Shown: positions 1 to 9,292, numbered from the stretch's first letter. The stretch is DNA of 64,000 nt from CAWGCA01 sp963820955 (GCA_963820955.1 CAWGCA010000024.1:62001-126000); one strand, 5' to 3'. Notes: a model not told the origin generated them from the letters alone. Numbers and translations: made by a program.

Positions 1-1308
1 GGTCAGGCTGTGAAGGTAGAGTGCGGGGATGCCCTGGATTGCCAGCATCACCGTCTGGGCGCAGATAAAGCGGGTGACCTGCCACTGGTCGATGCCCCGC
101 CAGGTCCCCTTGAGGGCATCGAAGAAGGTGATATTGATTTCATAAGGGGCCTCTTTACCGTCCGGGTTGGACTTCATGGCCACATAACCGCCGTACTCAC
201 GCATTGCTTCGATCAGACCTGTCACCTCGTTGGCGGACAGTATTCCCTCAAGCGGCCGCAGACCAATCCCGTCGTGGGAGGCGGTGAAGTTCAGATAGGT
301 GCAGTCCGGCGGCGGTCGGGGATAATCCTCAGCCCAGCGGGTCAACTGCGCCGCATTGCCCCGATGCAGAGCGTGCAGCAGCAGTGGGGGCAGACTGAAC
401 TGGTAGACCATGTGGGCCTCGTCGCTGTTGCCGAAATAACTGATGTTCTCCCCGTTGGGGACATTGGTCTCCGTAATCAGCACACACTGGGGCGCAGCGG
501 CCTCTATGATGTCGCGTAGCAGTCTCACCACTTCATGGGTCTGCCGCAGATGGATACAGCGTGAGCCGATCTCCTTCCAGAGGAAGGCGATGGCATCGAG
601 CCGGATGAAACGCGCCCCTTTTGAGATATAGAAAAGAAAGATACGGATTAACTCAATCAGCACTTCCGGGTTTCGGTAGTTTAGATCGATCTGATCTTCG
701 CTGAAGGTGGCCCATACGTGCCGGATTCCAGTATGGGTATGCACCGGAACCAGCAGTGGTGTACTGCGTGGCCGGACTACCTCATGGAGATCTGTGTCGG
801 GGTCTAATTCGATGAAGTACTCCTTGCCGGGGGAGACATTGTTGATGAAATCGATAAACCAGAGGTTCTCCCGGGAACAGTGATTGATGACCAGATCGAA
901 CATCAGATTGAAATCACTTCCGATGCCTTCCAGATCGTCCCAGTCCCCGAGCTGCTTATCCACCTGTCGGTAGTCGATCACGGCGAAGCCGTCGTCGGAG
1001 CTGTAGGGGAAAAAAGGCAGAATATGGACACTATTGATGCTGTCCGACAGCTGTTCTTTCAGAAAACGGTGCAGGGTCTGGAGGGGCACCTCTTCCTCAG
1101 ATTTGATGCTGCCACCGTAGGTGATCAGGAGCACGTCCTCCTCGCTCCAGCGTTCCTGCTCTACGGGCGGAAACTGTTGCCGGTGAGCCAGTACCAGTTC
1201 CACGATACGGTGCAGCACGGAGGCCACCTGGTACTCTTCGTACAAATACTGGAGTCGTGCCTGAGCACGGTCCGCAAACCAGTGCGGTAGATCGTCGTAG
1301 TTATGCAT
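1..1308 (-). CDS. GH13 subfamily 18-like sugar phosphorylase (3' end cut off by window)
   Basis: The frame is open from an ATG at 1308 to the window edge, giving 436 residues of a longer protein. It reads as a family GH13 alpha-amylase-fold enzyme of the sucrose phosphorylase type, such as sucrose, glucosylglycerate or glucosylglycerol phosphorylase. These enzymes cleave a glucoside with phosphate to give glucose 1-phosphate. The retaining-enzyme signatures are visible in order: RLDAIAF with the nucleophile Asp, ITETNVP with the acid/base Glu, and ASHDGIG with the transition-state Asp. The early HILPFFPYSSDDGF and the FDLVINH block are also typical of the subfamily. No signal peptide is seen, so it is probably cytoplasmic. 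The acceptor specificity cannot be read from sequence. No strong Shine-Dalgarno precedes the ATG. Confidence 0.85.
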   Translation of the reverse strand, partial: MHNYDDLPHWFADRAQARLQYLYEEYQVASVLHRIVELVLAHRQQFPPVEQERWSEEDVLLITYGGSIKSEEEVPLQTLHRFLKEQLSDSINSVHILPFFPYSSDDGFAVIDYRQVDKQLGDWDDLEGIGSDFNLMFDLVINHCSRENLWFIDFINNVSPGKEYFIELDPDTDLHEVVRPRSTPLLVPVHTHTGIRHVWATFSEDQIDLNYRNPEVLIELIRIFLFYISKGARFIRLDAIAFLWKEIGSRCIHLRQTHEVVRLLRDIIEAAAPQCVLITETNVPNGENISYFGNSDEAHMVYQFSLPPLLLHALHRGNAAQLTRWAEDYPRPPPDCTYLNFTASHDGIGLRPLEGILSANEVTGLIEAMREYGGYVAMKSNPDGKEAPYEINITFFDALKGTWRGIDQWQVTRFICAQTVMLAIQGIPALYLHSLT

Positions 1309-1363
1309 CGCGTTTGATTACTTCTACTGGGGAGGCAAACTCCAGGGGTTTGGTTGGCTCTCT

Positions 1364-1416
1364 AGGGTACTTCGAAAAATACCTTCCATGGAATTTTTCG
1401 ATACGGCAATCGAAAA
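1364..1416 (-). repeat. Family 1 palindromic repeat, partial copy
   Basis: This copy reads AGGGTACTTCGAAAAAT, then CCATGG in the middle, then ATTTTTCGATACGGC. It is the reverse complement of most of the full copy at 5147-5215 and lacks the outer GGGCACC end. It sits in the leader of the minus-strand GH13 gene. Confidence 0.75.
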
Positions 1417-1760
1417 GCGCGATTTCCGATCGCCTTTATATCAATGCGGCTGCACTCTGGAAAGCCAGATAAAAGGATCGAGGCAGTTAAAAGGTGAACC
1501 AGGAAAGCGGTGAGTCTGGATCTATATCTTTGTGCTAGGCTTAGGAAAAGCGAGCCCGAATGCAAAAGGTGGTGAAGTGGGCGAAATTTTACTCATTCTA
1601 ATTATTATGGTATCAATTGTTTTTATTACGAAAAAAATGAAAGATCGCTAGATCATTCGAGTTACGGATATTATTTATCCGTCAGAATAAAAATAATAAG
1701 AAACAATAAGTAAAAGAAGTAGATTAGAAATAGCTTTAAGCATATTTCCATGTCTAATGC
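1417..1760. other. AT-rich intergenic stretch
   Basis: This gap lies between the GH13 gene and a small plus-strand gene. It becomes strongly AT-rich from about 1580 to 1750. Short overlapping ORFs here have no recognisable content. Divergent promoters are expected in it, but I could not assign a convincing one. Confidence 0.4.
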
Positions 1761-1773
1761 AGGAGGAGTTGTG

Positions 1774-1965
1774 ATGGTTGCTGTCGAAAGTAGAGAGCAT
1801 AATCCACATTTTTTCTGGCTCAGCCCACTGTTCGCAGAGTCCGGCTGGTATTTCAAATCCCCGAATCGCAGAACTGTCGGTCCTTTTATCGACCGGGAAG
1901 ATGCGGAAGATGCGGCAAAGACCCTGGTAATGAAGTATCCGTGGAGAAAGCTGCAACTGGACTGA
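1774..1965 (+). CDS. Small conserved-type hypothetical protein (63 aa)
   Basis: The ATG at 1774 is chosen because AGGAGG lies at 1761-1766, a near-ideal spacing. The protein is short, charged, and has no signal peptide or membrane segment. It contains WYFKSPNRRTVGPFIDREDA followed by an AED-AAKTLV helix. This GPF-x-D-x-x-x-AE pattern recalls small DUF-type proteins of gammaproteobacteria, possibly DUF6316-like, but the match is from memory and weak. The strong ribosome-binding site and the aromatic-rich conserved-looking core argue for a real gene. No function can be given. Confidence 0.6.
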   Translation: MVAVESREHNPHFFWLSPLFAESGWYFKSPNRRTVGPFIDREDAEDAAKTLVMKYPWRKLQLD

Positions 1966-2092
1966 TCAGGTGACGGCGGGCTCAGTGGTTGGAGACTGAG
2001 CTGTATTCCGCAGACGGGGTTCCCTATGAAGGACGCTGGACAATTCTTGGCGGGGTTGAGGGTTTATTCCGGGATTATCGTCGGGTAGTTTC

Positions 2093-2932
2093 TTGTTAGA
2101 CCAGTCACTGGAATATCAGTACAACGCCCGGGCCGCAGTACCCGATTTTGAAAAGATATTCGCGCGCTGGAAGGCCGATAGCGAGGCCTTCAGGCGCAAC
2201 GCTGACTTTCGTCTGGATGTCAGCTATGGAACCCATCACCGGGAGAAGTTCGATCTCTTTCTCTCCGGCGGCGGCAGGGGACTTCATCTGTTCCTGCACG
2301 GTGGATATTGGCAGGCACTGGATAAATCCTATTTCAGCTTCGTTGCCGAAGGGCTGGTGAGTAAGGGTATCGACGTGGCCGTCTGCAACTATCCCCTCTG
2401 TCCGGAGGTTGGTCTGGGAGATATCCTGCAGGCATTGCAGCGGGCCTGTCTCTACCTGTGGCGCAATGCCAACCGATTCGGGTCTGACTGGCCACGGTTG
2501 CAGTTGTCGGGTCATTCCGCCGGCGGGCAGTTGACAGCGATGCTGATGGCAACCCGCTGGCAGGAGCTTGCGCCCGAGTTGCCGGCATCACTATTTTCAG
2601 GCGGCATTGCGATCAGCGGTATCTACGACCTGGATCCCCTGCGCTGTACGACGATTAACAACAAACTCGGACTGGATCAGACCAGCGCACGAAACAACAG
2701 CCCGCTCTATGCGGAACCGGTATCCCGGGCACCTATGCTGCTGGTTGTCGGTGCCGAGGAGCGTCCCGCGTTTCACCGGCAGATGGAGGCATTCAGCCAG
2801 CGCCGACAGAGTCAGAATCTGGTGGTGGAGACCCTGGTGGTTCCCGGCTGCAATCATTTTACCGTTGTCGAGGAACTGGCTGATCCGCGGAGCCGCCTAT
2901 TCGAATCGGTCCTGAGGATGGCAGACAGATAG
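2093..2932 (+). CDS. Alpha/beta hydrolase, kynurenine formamidase-like
   Basis: A 279-residue cytoplasmic alpha/beta hydrolase. It has the oxyanion-hole motif HGGYW at about residues 69-73, the nucleophile elbow GHSAGG at about 140-145 (Ser 142), and a late His in GCNHFTVV that would complete the triad. The N-terminal EYNAR-xx-PDF-x-x-IFARW pattern is typical of the arylformamidase and carboxylesterase subgroup that resembles kynurenine formamidase. No tryptophan-catabolism genes are adjacent, so the substrate is open. The start is a TTG at 2093; no better in-frame ATG fits the conserved N-terminus. The next gene begins 153 nt downstream. Confidence 0.8.
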   Translation: MLDQSLEYQYNARAAVPDFEKIFARWKADSEAFRRNADFRLDVSYGTHHREKFDLFLSGGGRGLHLFLHGGYWQALDKSYFSFVAEGLVSKGIDVAVCNYPLCPEVGLGDILQALQRACLYLWRNANRFGSDWPRLQLSGHSAGGQLTAMLMATRWQELAPELPASLFSGGIAISGIYDLDPLRCTTINNKLGLDQTSARNNSPLYAEPVSRAPMLLVVGAEERPAFHRQMEAFSQRRQSQNLVVETLVVPGCNHFTVVEELADPRSRLFESVLRMADR

Positions 2933-3085
2933 GGGGCATGCGAAAGCGGGGGAAAAGTCCCTTCGACACAGGTATATTGGCGGGCCAGATCTGTTTCCCC
3001 GGTTGTATTCCATCTGCTGGAATCAGGATCGCGGGAGATTTCTTTGGTTGATCAACCTCCAATTTCTCAAATAGCAGGATGAAGT

Positions 3086-3700
3086 ATGAAAATAACCATA
3101 GTCAGCGGCAGTCACCGCGATCCGTCCCAGAGCATCAAAGTGGCCCGGTATATCGAGCAGACGCTGCAACAGCAGCGTCTCTGCGATCAGGTCGAAATTA
3201 TCAGTCTGGCGGGCAACCCCTTGCCGTTGTGGGATCAGGGCATTTGGGAAGGGGATCCCGAGTGGAACCAGCGATTGGCCCCGATCAGGGAATCACTAGG
3301 TGCCAGTGACGGCTTCGTGATCGTGTCGCCGGAGTGGCATGGCCAGGTCCCGGCCGGATTGAAAAATTTCTTTCTCCTATGCGGGGCGAATGAGGTTGGA
3401 CACAAACCGGCGATGATCGTGACTGTTTCCTCCGCGGACGGCGGTGCCTACCCGGTGGCTGAACTCCGGATGAGCAGTTATAAGAACAACCGTCTCTGTT
3501 ATATACCGGAACAGATCATCGTTCGTAACGTGGAGAAGGTGTTGAACGATGACCCCCGGGACAACAATCCCGATGCCGATGCCTATTTCAGGGGGCGCAT
3601 CCCATGGGCCCTGGGGATTCTGAGGGAGTATTGCGTTGCCTTGAAACAGGTCCGTGCCAGCGGTGCCACCGAGACCGACGCCTTTAAAAACGGCATGTGA
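3086..3700 (+). CDS. NADPH-dependent FMN reductase family protein
   Basis: A 204-residue flavodoxin-fold oxidoreductase. The phosphate-binding loop is SGSHRDPSQS near the N-terminus, and PEWHGQVPAGLKNF near residue 90 is the second flavin-contacting loop of the NAD(P)H-dependent FMN reductase family. Such enzymes reduce quinones, azo compounds or free flavin, and the physiological acceptor here is unknown. The gene ends 22 nt before hemF on the same strand, so the two are probably co-transcribed. The ATG at 3086 starts directly on the conserved MKITIVSGS strand. Confidence 0.85.
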   Translation: MKITIVSGSHRDPSQSIKVARYIEQTLQQQRLCDQVEIISLAGNPLPLWDQGIWEGDPEWNQRLAPIRESLGASDGFVIVSPEWHGQVPAGLKNFFLLCGANEVGHKPAMIVTVSSADGGAYPVAELRMSSYKNNRLCYIPEQIIVRNVEKVLNDDPRDNNPDADAYFRGRIPWALGILREYCVALKQVRASGATETDAFKNGM

Positions 3701-3722
3701 GAATAGTGCGGAGCCGACCTTT

Positions 3723-4649
3723 ATGAATGACCCGGATAAAAAAGCGGTCAAGGATTACCTGATGACCCTGCAGGATGAAATCTGCGGGGCGCTGGAGAGG
3801 GAGGATGGCTCCGGTCAGTTTGTGGAAGATGTCTGGCAACGGCAGGGTGACGAAGGCCTGGGCGGCGGAGGGCGTACCCGGGTCCTGACCGACGGCGGGG
3901 TGATCGAACAGGGAGGGATCAATTTTTCCCATGTCACCGGAGACAGCCTGCCGCCTTCGGCAACGGCCCATCGGCCGGAGCTTGCGGGGCGTTCTTTCGA
4001 GGCGATGGGGTTGTCACTGGTGATCCATCCGTGCAATCCCTATGTTCCCACCTCCCATGCCAATGTGCGTTTTTTCATCGCCGAGAAGGAGGGGGAAGCC
4101 CCCGTTTGGTGGTTTGGCGGCGGTTTCGATCTCACCCCCTATTATGGCAACGAGCAGGATTGCCGGCACTGGCACCGCACCGCACGGGCGGCCTGCGAAC
4201 CCTTTGGTGCCGATGTCTATCCAAAATTCAAGCAGTGGTGCGATGAATACTTCTTTCTGCGTCACCGCAATGAACCCAGGGGGATCGGGGGACTGTTTTT
4301 CGATGACCTGAACGAATGGGGTTTCGACACCAGTTTCGCCTTCATGCGCAGCGTAGGTGATCACTATATTCCAGCCTATCAACCCATTATGCAGCGCCGT
4401 AAAAAGGCCGAATACACTGAGCGCCACAGGGATTTCCAGCTCTACCGCCGCGGGCGTTATGTCGAGTTCAACCTGGTCTACGACCGTGGCACCTTGTTTG
4501 GCCTGCAGTCCGGTGGTCGCACCGAGTCCATCCTTATGTCCCTGCCGCCGCTGGTAAAGTGGCGCTACAACTGGCAGCCAGAGAAGGAATCCGAAGAGGC
4601 GGTGCTCTATGAGACCTATCTCAAGCCGAGGGAGTGGCTGCAGGAGTAA
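3723..4649 (+). CDS. hemF: Aerobic coproporphyrinogen III oxidase
   Basis: A 308-residue protein, the usual length for HemF. It oxidatively decarboxylates two propionates of coproporphyrinogen III to give protoporphyrinogen IX, using O2, in haem synthesis. Conserved blocks are GGGGRTRVL, FSHVTGD, SLVIHPCNPYVPTSHANVRFF, WWFGGGFDLTPYY, HRNEPRGIGGLFFDDL and the C-terminal RGRYVEFNLVYDRGTLFGL-QSGGRTESILMSLPP. The conserved His residues in these blocks are present. The start at 3723 (MNDPDKKA) is chosen because an upstream extension would run into the preceding reductase gene. It converges with a minus-strand gene only 10 nt downstream. An O2-dependent HemF implies life with at least some oxygen. 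Confidence 0.95.
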   Translation: MNDPDKKAVKDYLMTLQDEICGALEREDGSGQFVEDVWQRQGDEGLGGGGRTRVLTDGGVIEQGGINFSHVTGDSLPPSATAHRPELAGRSFEAMGLSLVIHPCNPYVPTSHANVRFFIAEKEGEAPVWWFGGGFDLTPYYGNEQDCRHWHRTARAACEPFGADVYPKFKQWCDEYFFLRHRNEPRGIGGLFFDDLNEWGFDTSFAFMRSVGDHYIPAYQPIMQRRKKAEYTERHRDFQLYRRGRYVEFNLVYDRGTLFGLQSGGRTESILMSLPPLVKWRYNWQPEKESEEAVLYETYLKPREWLQE

Positions 4650-4659
4650 GCGGTGAACG

Positions 4660-4995
4660 TTACTCCTGTCGCTGTTCCATCACCTCGCCCATCTGTTTGC
4701 CCGGTTTGATCTGGCCCTGGTAGGTCAGCACCGTGCCAAAAGAGATGCTGCCTTTTTCACCAGAGAGCCGGGAGTTCTGCTCCCAGGTCCACATATGCCC
4801 ATCGCGGGAATCGAGGATGAATACCTTGGGGATCAATGCGCCGTACTGGTCTGACCGTCCCCCCTCGTGCAGAACGACGGCGCGATATCTCCCGTCCTCG
4901 GCTGCCCGAGCGGGAATCGATACGCAGAGCATCACACCCAGCATCAGCAGCACCCCGGCCCAGTGACCAGGCGTTTCCATTCGATCAAAACCCAT
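4660..4995 (-). CDS. Putative exported small protein (111 aa)
   Basis: The protein has a short N-terminus, a hydrophobic segment of about 18 residues (WAGVLLMLGVMLCVSIPA) and an ARAAE cleavage-like site, so it is predicted to be exported. The mature part of about 80 residues contains VFILDSRDGHMWTWEQNS, a beta-strand-rich pattern of unknown function. An in-frame Met at 4980 is an alternative start. I do not recognise a family. It is convergent with hemF. Confidence 0.6.
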   Translation of the reverse strand: MGFDRMETPGHWAGVLLMLGVMLCVSIPARAAEDGRYRAVVLHEGGRSDQYGALIPKVFILDSRDGHMWTWEQNSRLSGEKGSISFGTVLTYQGQIKPGKQMGEVMEQRQE

Positions 4996-5146
4996 AGCTC
5001 TGCTGCATGAGAGAATACGCTTGATTTGTCGATTCTACCCAGGAAATCGGGTCGAGTTTAGACAGTATATCGGCAAGGCGAGCCCGACCGATGGGTTAAA
5101 CTCGACCAAAGGCTTGAGGATAGGCGCGATCTGGCGCAGAGTATTT

Positions 5147-5215
5147 AGGGCACCTCGAAAAATTTGAAGTGCCGTATCGAAAAATCCCATGGAAGGGATT
5201 TTTCGAAGTACCCTT
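5147..5215 (+). repeat. Family 1 palindromic repeat, full copy
   Basis: The left end is AGGGCACCTCGAAAAAT and the right end is ATTTTTCGAAGTACCCT. These are inverted repeats of 17 bp with two mismatches. Between them lie GTGCCGTATCGAAAAAT and CCATGG, so the element also contains internal palindromes and could fold into one long hairpin. It lies about 40 nt upstream of the PqiC-like gene. The rest of the gap from 4996 shows nothing else clear. Confidence 0.85.
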
Positions 5216-5254
5216 TAGCGAATAGTGATTGAAAGAGAAACAGGTAAAACAGGT

Positions 5255-5872
5255 ATGAACAGAATATCGACTGGAATCAGGCTGCTGTTTACGGGGATGC
5301 CCCTTCTGTTGTTGGCAGGCTGTGGCACCACGCCGCCGACCAGTTTTTATCTGCTGACCCCGGTCGAGCAGTTACAGCCCTCGGACAGCAGGGATGCCTT
5401 GCCCAACCTGGTGATCGGCGTTGGCCCGATCCGGCTGTCGGATTATCTTGGGCGGCCCCAGATCGTCGCCCGGGAGAATGTCAACCGGCTTCAGATCGAA
5501 GAGTTCGATCGTTGGGGCGGGACTTTGGAGACCAATGTAAGTTGGGTGGTGGCGGAAAATCTCTCCACCCTGCTGGGTACGGATTCAGTGCTCAGCCTTC
5601 CCTGGGAGCGGGCAATCCTGCCGGCTTATCAGGTAACCATCGACATCAGACGACTGGATGCCGGGGATGACAGCCAACTTGATCTCATTGCCGTCTGGGG
5701 CGTTCTGAACAGCGATGGCAGGGAACTCCTGGCGATCCGCAGGACGGATATTCAAGAGCCGATAAGCGATAGTGAGATGGGCACCCTGGTTGCTGCTCAG
5801 AGCCGTGCCCTGGGCCGGATGAGCGAAGAGATTGCGAGCGCAATCCGGGAACTTCACAGCCGAGAGAAGTGA
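5255..5872 (+). CDS. PqiC/YmbA-type ABC-transport auxiliary lipoprotein
   Basis: The ATG at 5255 gives a 205-residue lipoprotein with a signal peptide and the lipobox LLAGC. An in-frame GTG at 5225 is possible but would place ten extra charged residues before the signal. The mature part matches the ABC-type auxiliary (DUF330) family: TSFYLLTP near the N-terminus, then IGVGPIRLSDYLGRPQIV, then FDRWGGTLETNVSWVVAENLS. PqiC-type proteins work with PqiA and MCE protein PqiB in lipid transport across the envelope, anchored in the outer membrane. No pqiA or pqiB is next to it here, so its partners must be elsewhere or it works alone. A family 1 repeat lies directly upstream. Confidence 0.85.
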   Translation: MNRISTGIRLLFTGMPLLLLAGCGTTPPTSFYLLTPVEQLQPSDSRDALPNLVIGVGPIRLSDYLGRPQIVARENVNRLQIEEFDRWGGTLETNVSWVVAENLSTLLGTDSVLSLPWERAILPAYQVTIDIRRLDAGDDSQLDLIAVWGVLNSDGRELLAIRRTDIQEPISDSEMGTLVAAQSRALGRMSEEIASAIRELHSREK

Positions 5873-5916
5873 GCAGGTGTGGCTCTGAGCTGCTGTTCAG
5901 GGCCGGGCCGGAGTCA

Positions 5917-8232
5917 TTAGAACAGATCCATCTGATCAGCCGTGATGTGTTCAAAACTGTCGTCAAGGAAGTGCAGGATGCCATCCGCTGCCGGTGCCAG
6001 CTGCCGCTCCATATAGTGCTGGTAGTCTATTGGTGCCGACTGGTGTGAGACCGGCTCCGGACCGTTGAGGGTGATGACATAACTCACCCAGCGGCCTGCC
6101 CTAGGGAGTTTTTTCGCCGCCTGCACATGGGGCGGCAGGTTGCGGCGGTACTCCTCCAGCGGCTGGCGCAGGCGTTTCCTATAGACCAGCTTATCATCCA
6201 GTTTTCCGGATTTGAGTTCTTCCACCAACGCTTCAATATACCGCACATAGGGCTCCCGGAAGAACACCCGGCGATACAGCTCGCGCTGAAAGCTTCGGGC
6301 CAGTGGGGTCCAGTCGCTTCGCACGCTTTCCAGCCCCTTGAACCTCAGCTCGAACTCGCCCCGACTGTTGCGGATATAACCCGCATAGCGCTTCTTGCTG
6401 CCTGTCTCCGCGCCCCGGATGGTCGGCATCAGAAAGCGGATGAAATGGGTCTCGAATTCGAGCTCAAGAAAGGAGTCGAGTTGGAACTCCCGTTCGATGG
6501 TCTGCTGCCACCAATGATTGAGCTCCTTGGCGAGCCGGTGGCCGGTGGCACTGGCGGTCGGTTCATCGGGTCCCCGCCCAAGCAGCACGAACAGGGAGTC
6601 GGTGTCGCCATAGATGACCCGGTAGCCTTGCGCCTGCAGCCAGTCCCGGCTGCGGGTGATGATCTGGTGGCCGCGCCGGGTGATGCTGCTGGTCAGCTTC
6701 GGGTTGTGGAAACGACAGCCATCGGCCCCCAGCACCCCGTAGAAGGAGTTCATGATGATCTTGATGGCCTGGGTCAGGGAACGGTCCTGGTTGCGCTTGG
6801 CCAGATCCCGCTGCTGCCATAGTTCGGTGATGATGGCCGGCAGGATAGATTCGCTGCGGGAGAAACTGGCCTCGAGAAAACCGGGCACCGGCGCTTCTCC
6901 GGGCCGCGCCATGCCCAAAGGGTCGATGCGGAAAGTGCGGATGATGCTGGGGTAGAGGCTCTTGAAGTCCAGTACCAGAACATTTTCATACAGCCCTGGC
7001 TGGGATTCCATCACATAGCCTCCGGGGCTGGAGGTCTCGAAGCGGAAGCTTCCGACATCATTGGCCACGGCACCCGAGCGGTGCAGCCGCGGCAGGTAGA
7101 GGTTGTCGAAAGCGGCCACCGAACCGCCCTGACGGCCGAGGGAAAGACCGGTAATCAGTGCGCGCTGGGTGGCGAATTCGATCAGATCGGTTTTCTCGAA
7201 TATGGCCTCCACCAGGCGGCAGTCCTCCAGGTTGTAGGCGGCCAGTGCCGGGCGGTCCTGCCGGAAAAGTCGCCGAATCTCCTCCACCTTATCTTCTCCG
7301 TTGCTGATCAGTTTACGGCGACCAAGCAGGCTTTGCGCCACATGATCCAGAGCGAAGCTCTCAAATGACCAGAAGGCGGCGCGCAGGTTATCGATCCCGT
7401 CCAGCGCCACCCGGCCGGGGATACTGGAGATTCGCTGCTGCCCCGCCTGCTGCGGCTGCAGGATGGCGGCAGTGTCCTGGTTGCGTCCCAGGGTAAAGGG
7501 GATCCGGTGCTGGCGACAGCGTCGCTCCAGATAATCCAGATCAAAGTTGATCAGGTTCCAGCCGAGAATCAGGTCGGGATTCAGGTCGCGAATATGCTGC
7601 AGGAATCCCTGCAGCAGGCCCTGTTCGTCACTGAACCAGACCACCGGAAGGTCCGTCTTCCAGGCTGCAGCGCTGCCCTGCATGAGAATCTGCTCACGAC
7701 CCTGGCCGCAGAAAGCGATGGAAAGGATTTCACCACCGAGGGCGTCGGTTTCGATGTCCAGGCTAAGGTAGCGGAACCGGGGTTGCAGGTCACTGGGTTT
7801 CAGCCTGGGGCTGGTCATCTCCCGGTAGCCCGAGCGTGAGGATACCTCGCCTTCGGCGCTGAAGGCGGCGGTGATAAAACGTTCCATTAAAAAACGGTCC
7901 GCAGGCTTGATGTCGGACTCGTAGAGCAGGATCTCTGTCTGTGCTGCCAGTTGCCGCATTCGCTGCAACTGTTGCTGCTGCCTAAAATAGAGCCCGTCCA
8001 TCGCCTTGCCCTGCAGATTCTCAAGATCAAGGGGTTTGCGCTCGAACAAGATGCCGGGCAACAGCTCGGGGTCGAGGGCGGTTTCCCGGGCCAGGAAACA
8101 GACTGCCCGCTGACGGGGAAAGAGCAGACGCAGGGGACCGTCCGGCGTATGCGCCCAGAACACCAGCTCGATCCCATCGGGGGTGTCGCGCCAGTGCCGG
8201 GTCAACAGGAATCCGTTCAGCTGTGGCATCAA
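5917..8232 (-). CDS. polB: DNA polymerase II
   Basis: A 771-residue family B DNA polymerase, close to the 783 residues of E. coli Pol II. The exonuclease motifs are SLDIET (Exo I), LGWNLINFDLDYL (Exo II) and AYNLEDCRLV (Exo III). The polymerase motifs are DFKSLYPSIIRTF (A), KIIMNSFYGVLG (B) and YGDTDSLFVLLG (C), with both catalytic Asp residues present. In E. coli this enzyme is SOS-induced and restarts stalled forks or takes part in lesion bypass. I did not find a clear LexA box upstream. It converges with the PqiC-like gene, leaving a 44-nt gap. Confidence 0.95.
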   Translation of the reverse strand: MMPQLNGFLLTRHWRDTPDGIELVFWAHTPDGPLRLLFPRQRAVCFLARETALDPELLPGILFERKPLDLENLQGKAMDGLYFRQQQQLQRMRQLAAQTEILLYESDIKPADRFLMERFITAAFSAEGEVSSRSGYREMTSPRLKPSDLQPRFRYLSLDIETDALGGEILSIAFCGQGREQILMQGSAAAWKTDLPVVWFSDEQGLLQGFLQHIRDLNPDLILGWNLINFDLDYLERRCRQHRIPFTLGRNQDTAAILQPQQAGQQRISSIPGRVALDGIDNLRAAFWSFESFALDHVAQSLLGRRKLISNGEDKVEEIRRLFRQDRPALAAYNLEDCRLVEAIFEKTDLIEFATQRALITGLSLGRQGGSVAAFDNLYLPRLHRSGAVANDVGSFRFETSSPGGYVMESQPGLYENVLVLDFKSLYPSIIRTFRIDPLGMARPGEAPVPGFLEASFSRSESILPAIITELWQQRDLAKRNQDRSLTQAIKIIMNSFYGVLGADGCRFHNPKLTSSITRRGHQIITRSRDWLQAQGYRVIYGDTDSLFVLLGRGPDEPTASATGHRLAKELNHWWQQTIEREFQLDSFLELEFETHFIRFLMPTIRGAETGSKKRYAGYIRNSRGEFELRFKGLESVRSDWTPLARSFQRELYRRVFFREPYVRYIEALVEELKSGKLDDKLVYRKRLRQPLEEYRRNLPPHVQAAKKLPRAGRWVSYVITLNGPEPVSHQSAPIDYQHYMERQLAPAADGILHFLDDSFEHITADQMDLF

Positions 8233-8314
8233 TACAGGACGAACGGGGGGAGACGCTCGACCTTACCGGTTGACTCTGCAATAGCAGGTCCGCTCCCGAT
8301 TTCTACCAGTCGTT

Positions 8315-9292
8315 TCAAGGTATCTCGAAGTAGACCAGTTGGGTCTGCAGCAGGAATTTCCCGCCGTCGTCGCTGACCATGAAGAAGCGATTGTCCCGGT
8401 GATGGGTCAGCCCCTCGAAGTTGGAGACCCGCCAGCCCTCGCCGCTGTTGAAACGGGCCAATCTCTCTGCCTTCAATTCGGTGCCGGCGTTGTCTCGGGA
8501 GGGGCTGACTCGTGACAGGGTGATCGTCCAGGGTGCCAGGGGCGAGCTGAATGAGCGCTCGAGCACGATCACCTCACCGTTGGCAAGGGCCTCCAGCGCA
8601 ACCATTGCGCCATACTCTTCGAACGGACGGTAGAGCCAGCTTTTTCCCGTCGGGTCGAAAAAAGGTATGGTCTTTCCGCGGCGGGATTTTTCCGGGCCGG
8701 TAAGCAGCCCCAATTCCGGGTGCAGGGTCAGTGATTCCAAACCCTTGTTGGCATCTTTATAGAATCGCGGGTTGGCCAGGACGCGCGGCAGGGGAACGGC
8801 TCCCAGTTGCCGGCCGTCCGGCCGGTAGCGGACTATCCGGTTGTTAATCTCGAAAGAGACTAACAGCTGGCTGTCTCCGGCGATGCCGTTGTGACCATTT
8901 TCCAGGGTCAGACCCTCGGCGTCGTTCCACTTGCCGGACAGGGGTTTGCCATTGCGGTCCAGCAGTGGATAGTCACGCAACAGTTTCAGCCCGGTTAGCT
9001 GATCGTCGCGGAAAATGGTTTCAAGATGGAGCAGCCGACCGCGGTCGGAGACCGCATAGAGCCGTTCTTCGTCCTGGTCCCAGGCCAGGCCGGAGAGTTC
9101 CGCCAGGGCCGGGTGGCCGAGCAGGCCAAGAATCCCACGCAGCCGTATTCCCTGGTAAGGTTCATCGCTCGCCACCGTGTCCGACAGCTGGATGCGGTAC
9201 CCCACCGACTGTGGTTCCTCGGCCCCGCTCGCGAGGGGCCATAGCAGGGCCGTGTTTATCAAGAGTATCCGAACGAGGGGGAAGGTTTTCAC
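8315..9292 (-). CDS. Phytase-like esterase family protein, exported
   Basis: A 325-residue protein with an N-terminal signal peptide (hydrophobic core LVRILLINTALLWPLASGA). The mature part fits the 'esterase-like activity of phytase' beta-propeller family. It has ELSGLAWDQDEERLYAVSDRG near the start, KWNDAEGLTL in the middle, NKGLESLTLHP, and FEGLTHHRDNRFFMVSDDGG at the end, all hallmark blade motifs. Family members are periplasmic or secreted, and few have proven substrates. It is transcribed divergently from the MotA-like gene, with a 77-nt shared promoter region. Confidence 0.85.
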   Translation of the reverse strand: MKTFPLVRILLINTALLWPLASGAEEPQSVGYRIQLSDTVASDEPYQGIRLRGILGLLGHPALAELSGLAWDQDEERLYAVSDRGRLLHLETIFRDDQLTGLKLLRDYPLLDRNGKPLSGKWNDAEGLTLENGHNGIAGDSQLLVSFEINNRIVRYRPDGRQLGAVPLPRVLANPRFYKDANKGLESLTLHPELGLLTGPEKSRRGKTIPFFDPTGKSWLYRPFEEYGAMVALEALANGEVIVLERSFSSPLAPWTITLSRVSPSRDNAGTELKAERLARFNSGEGWRVSNFEGLTHHRDNRFFMVSDDGGKFLLQTQLVYFEIP

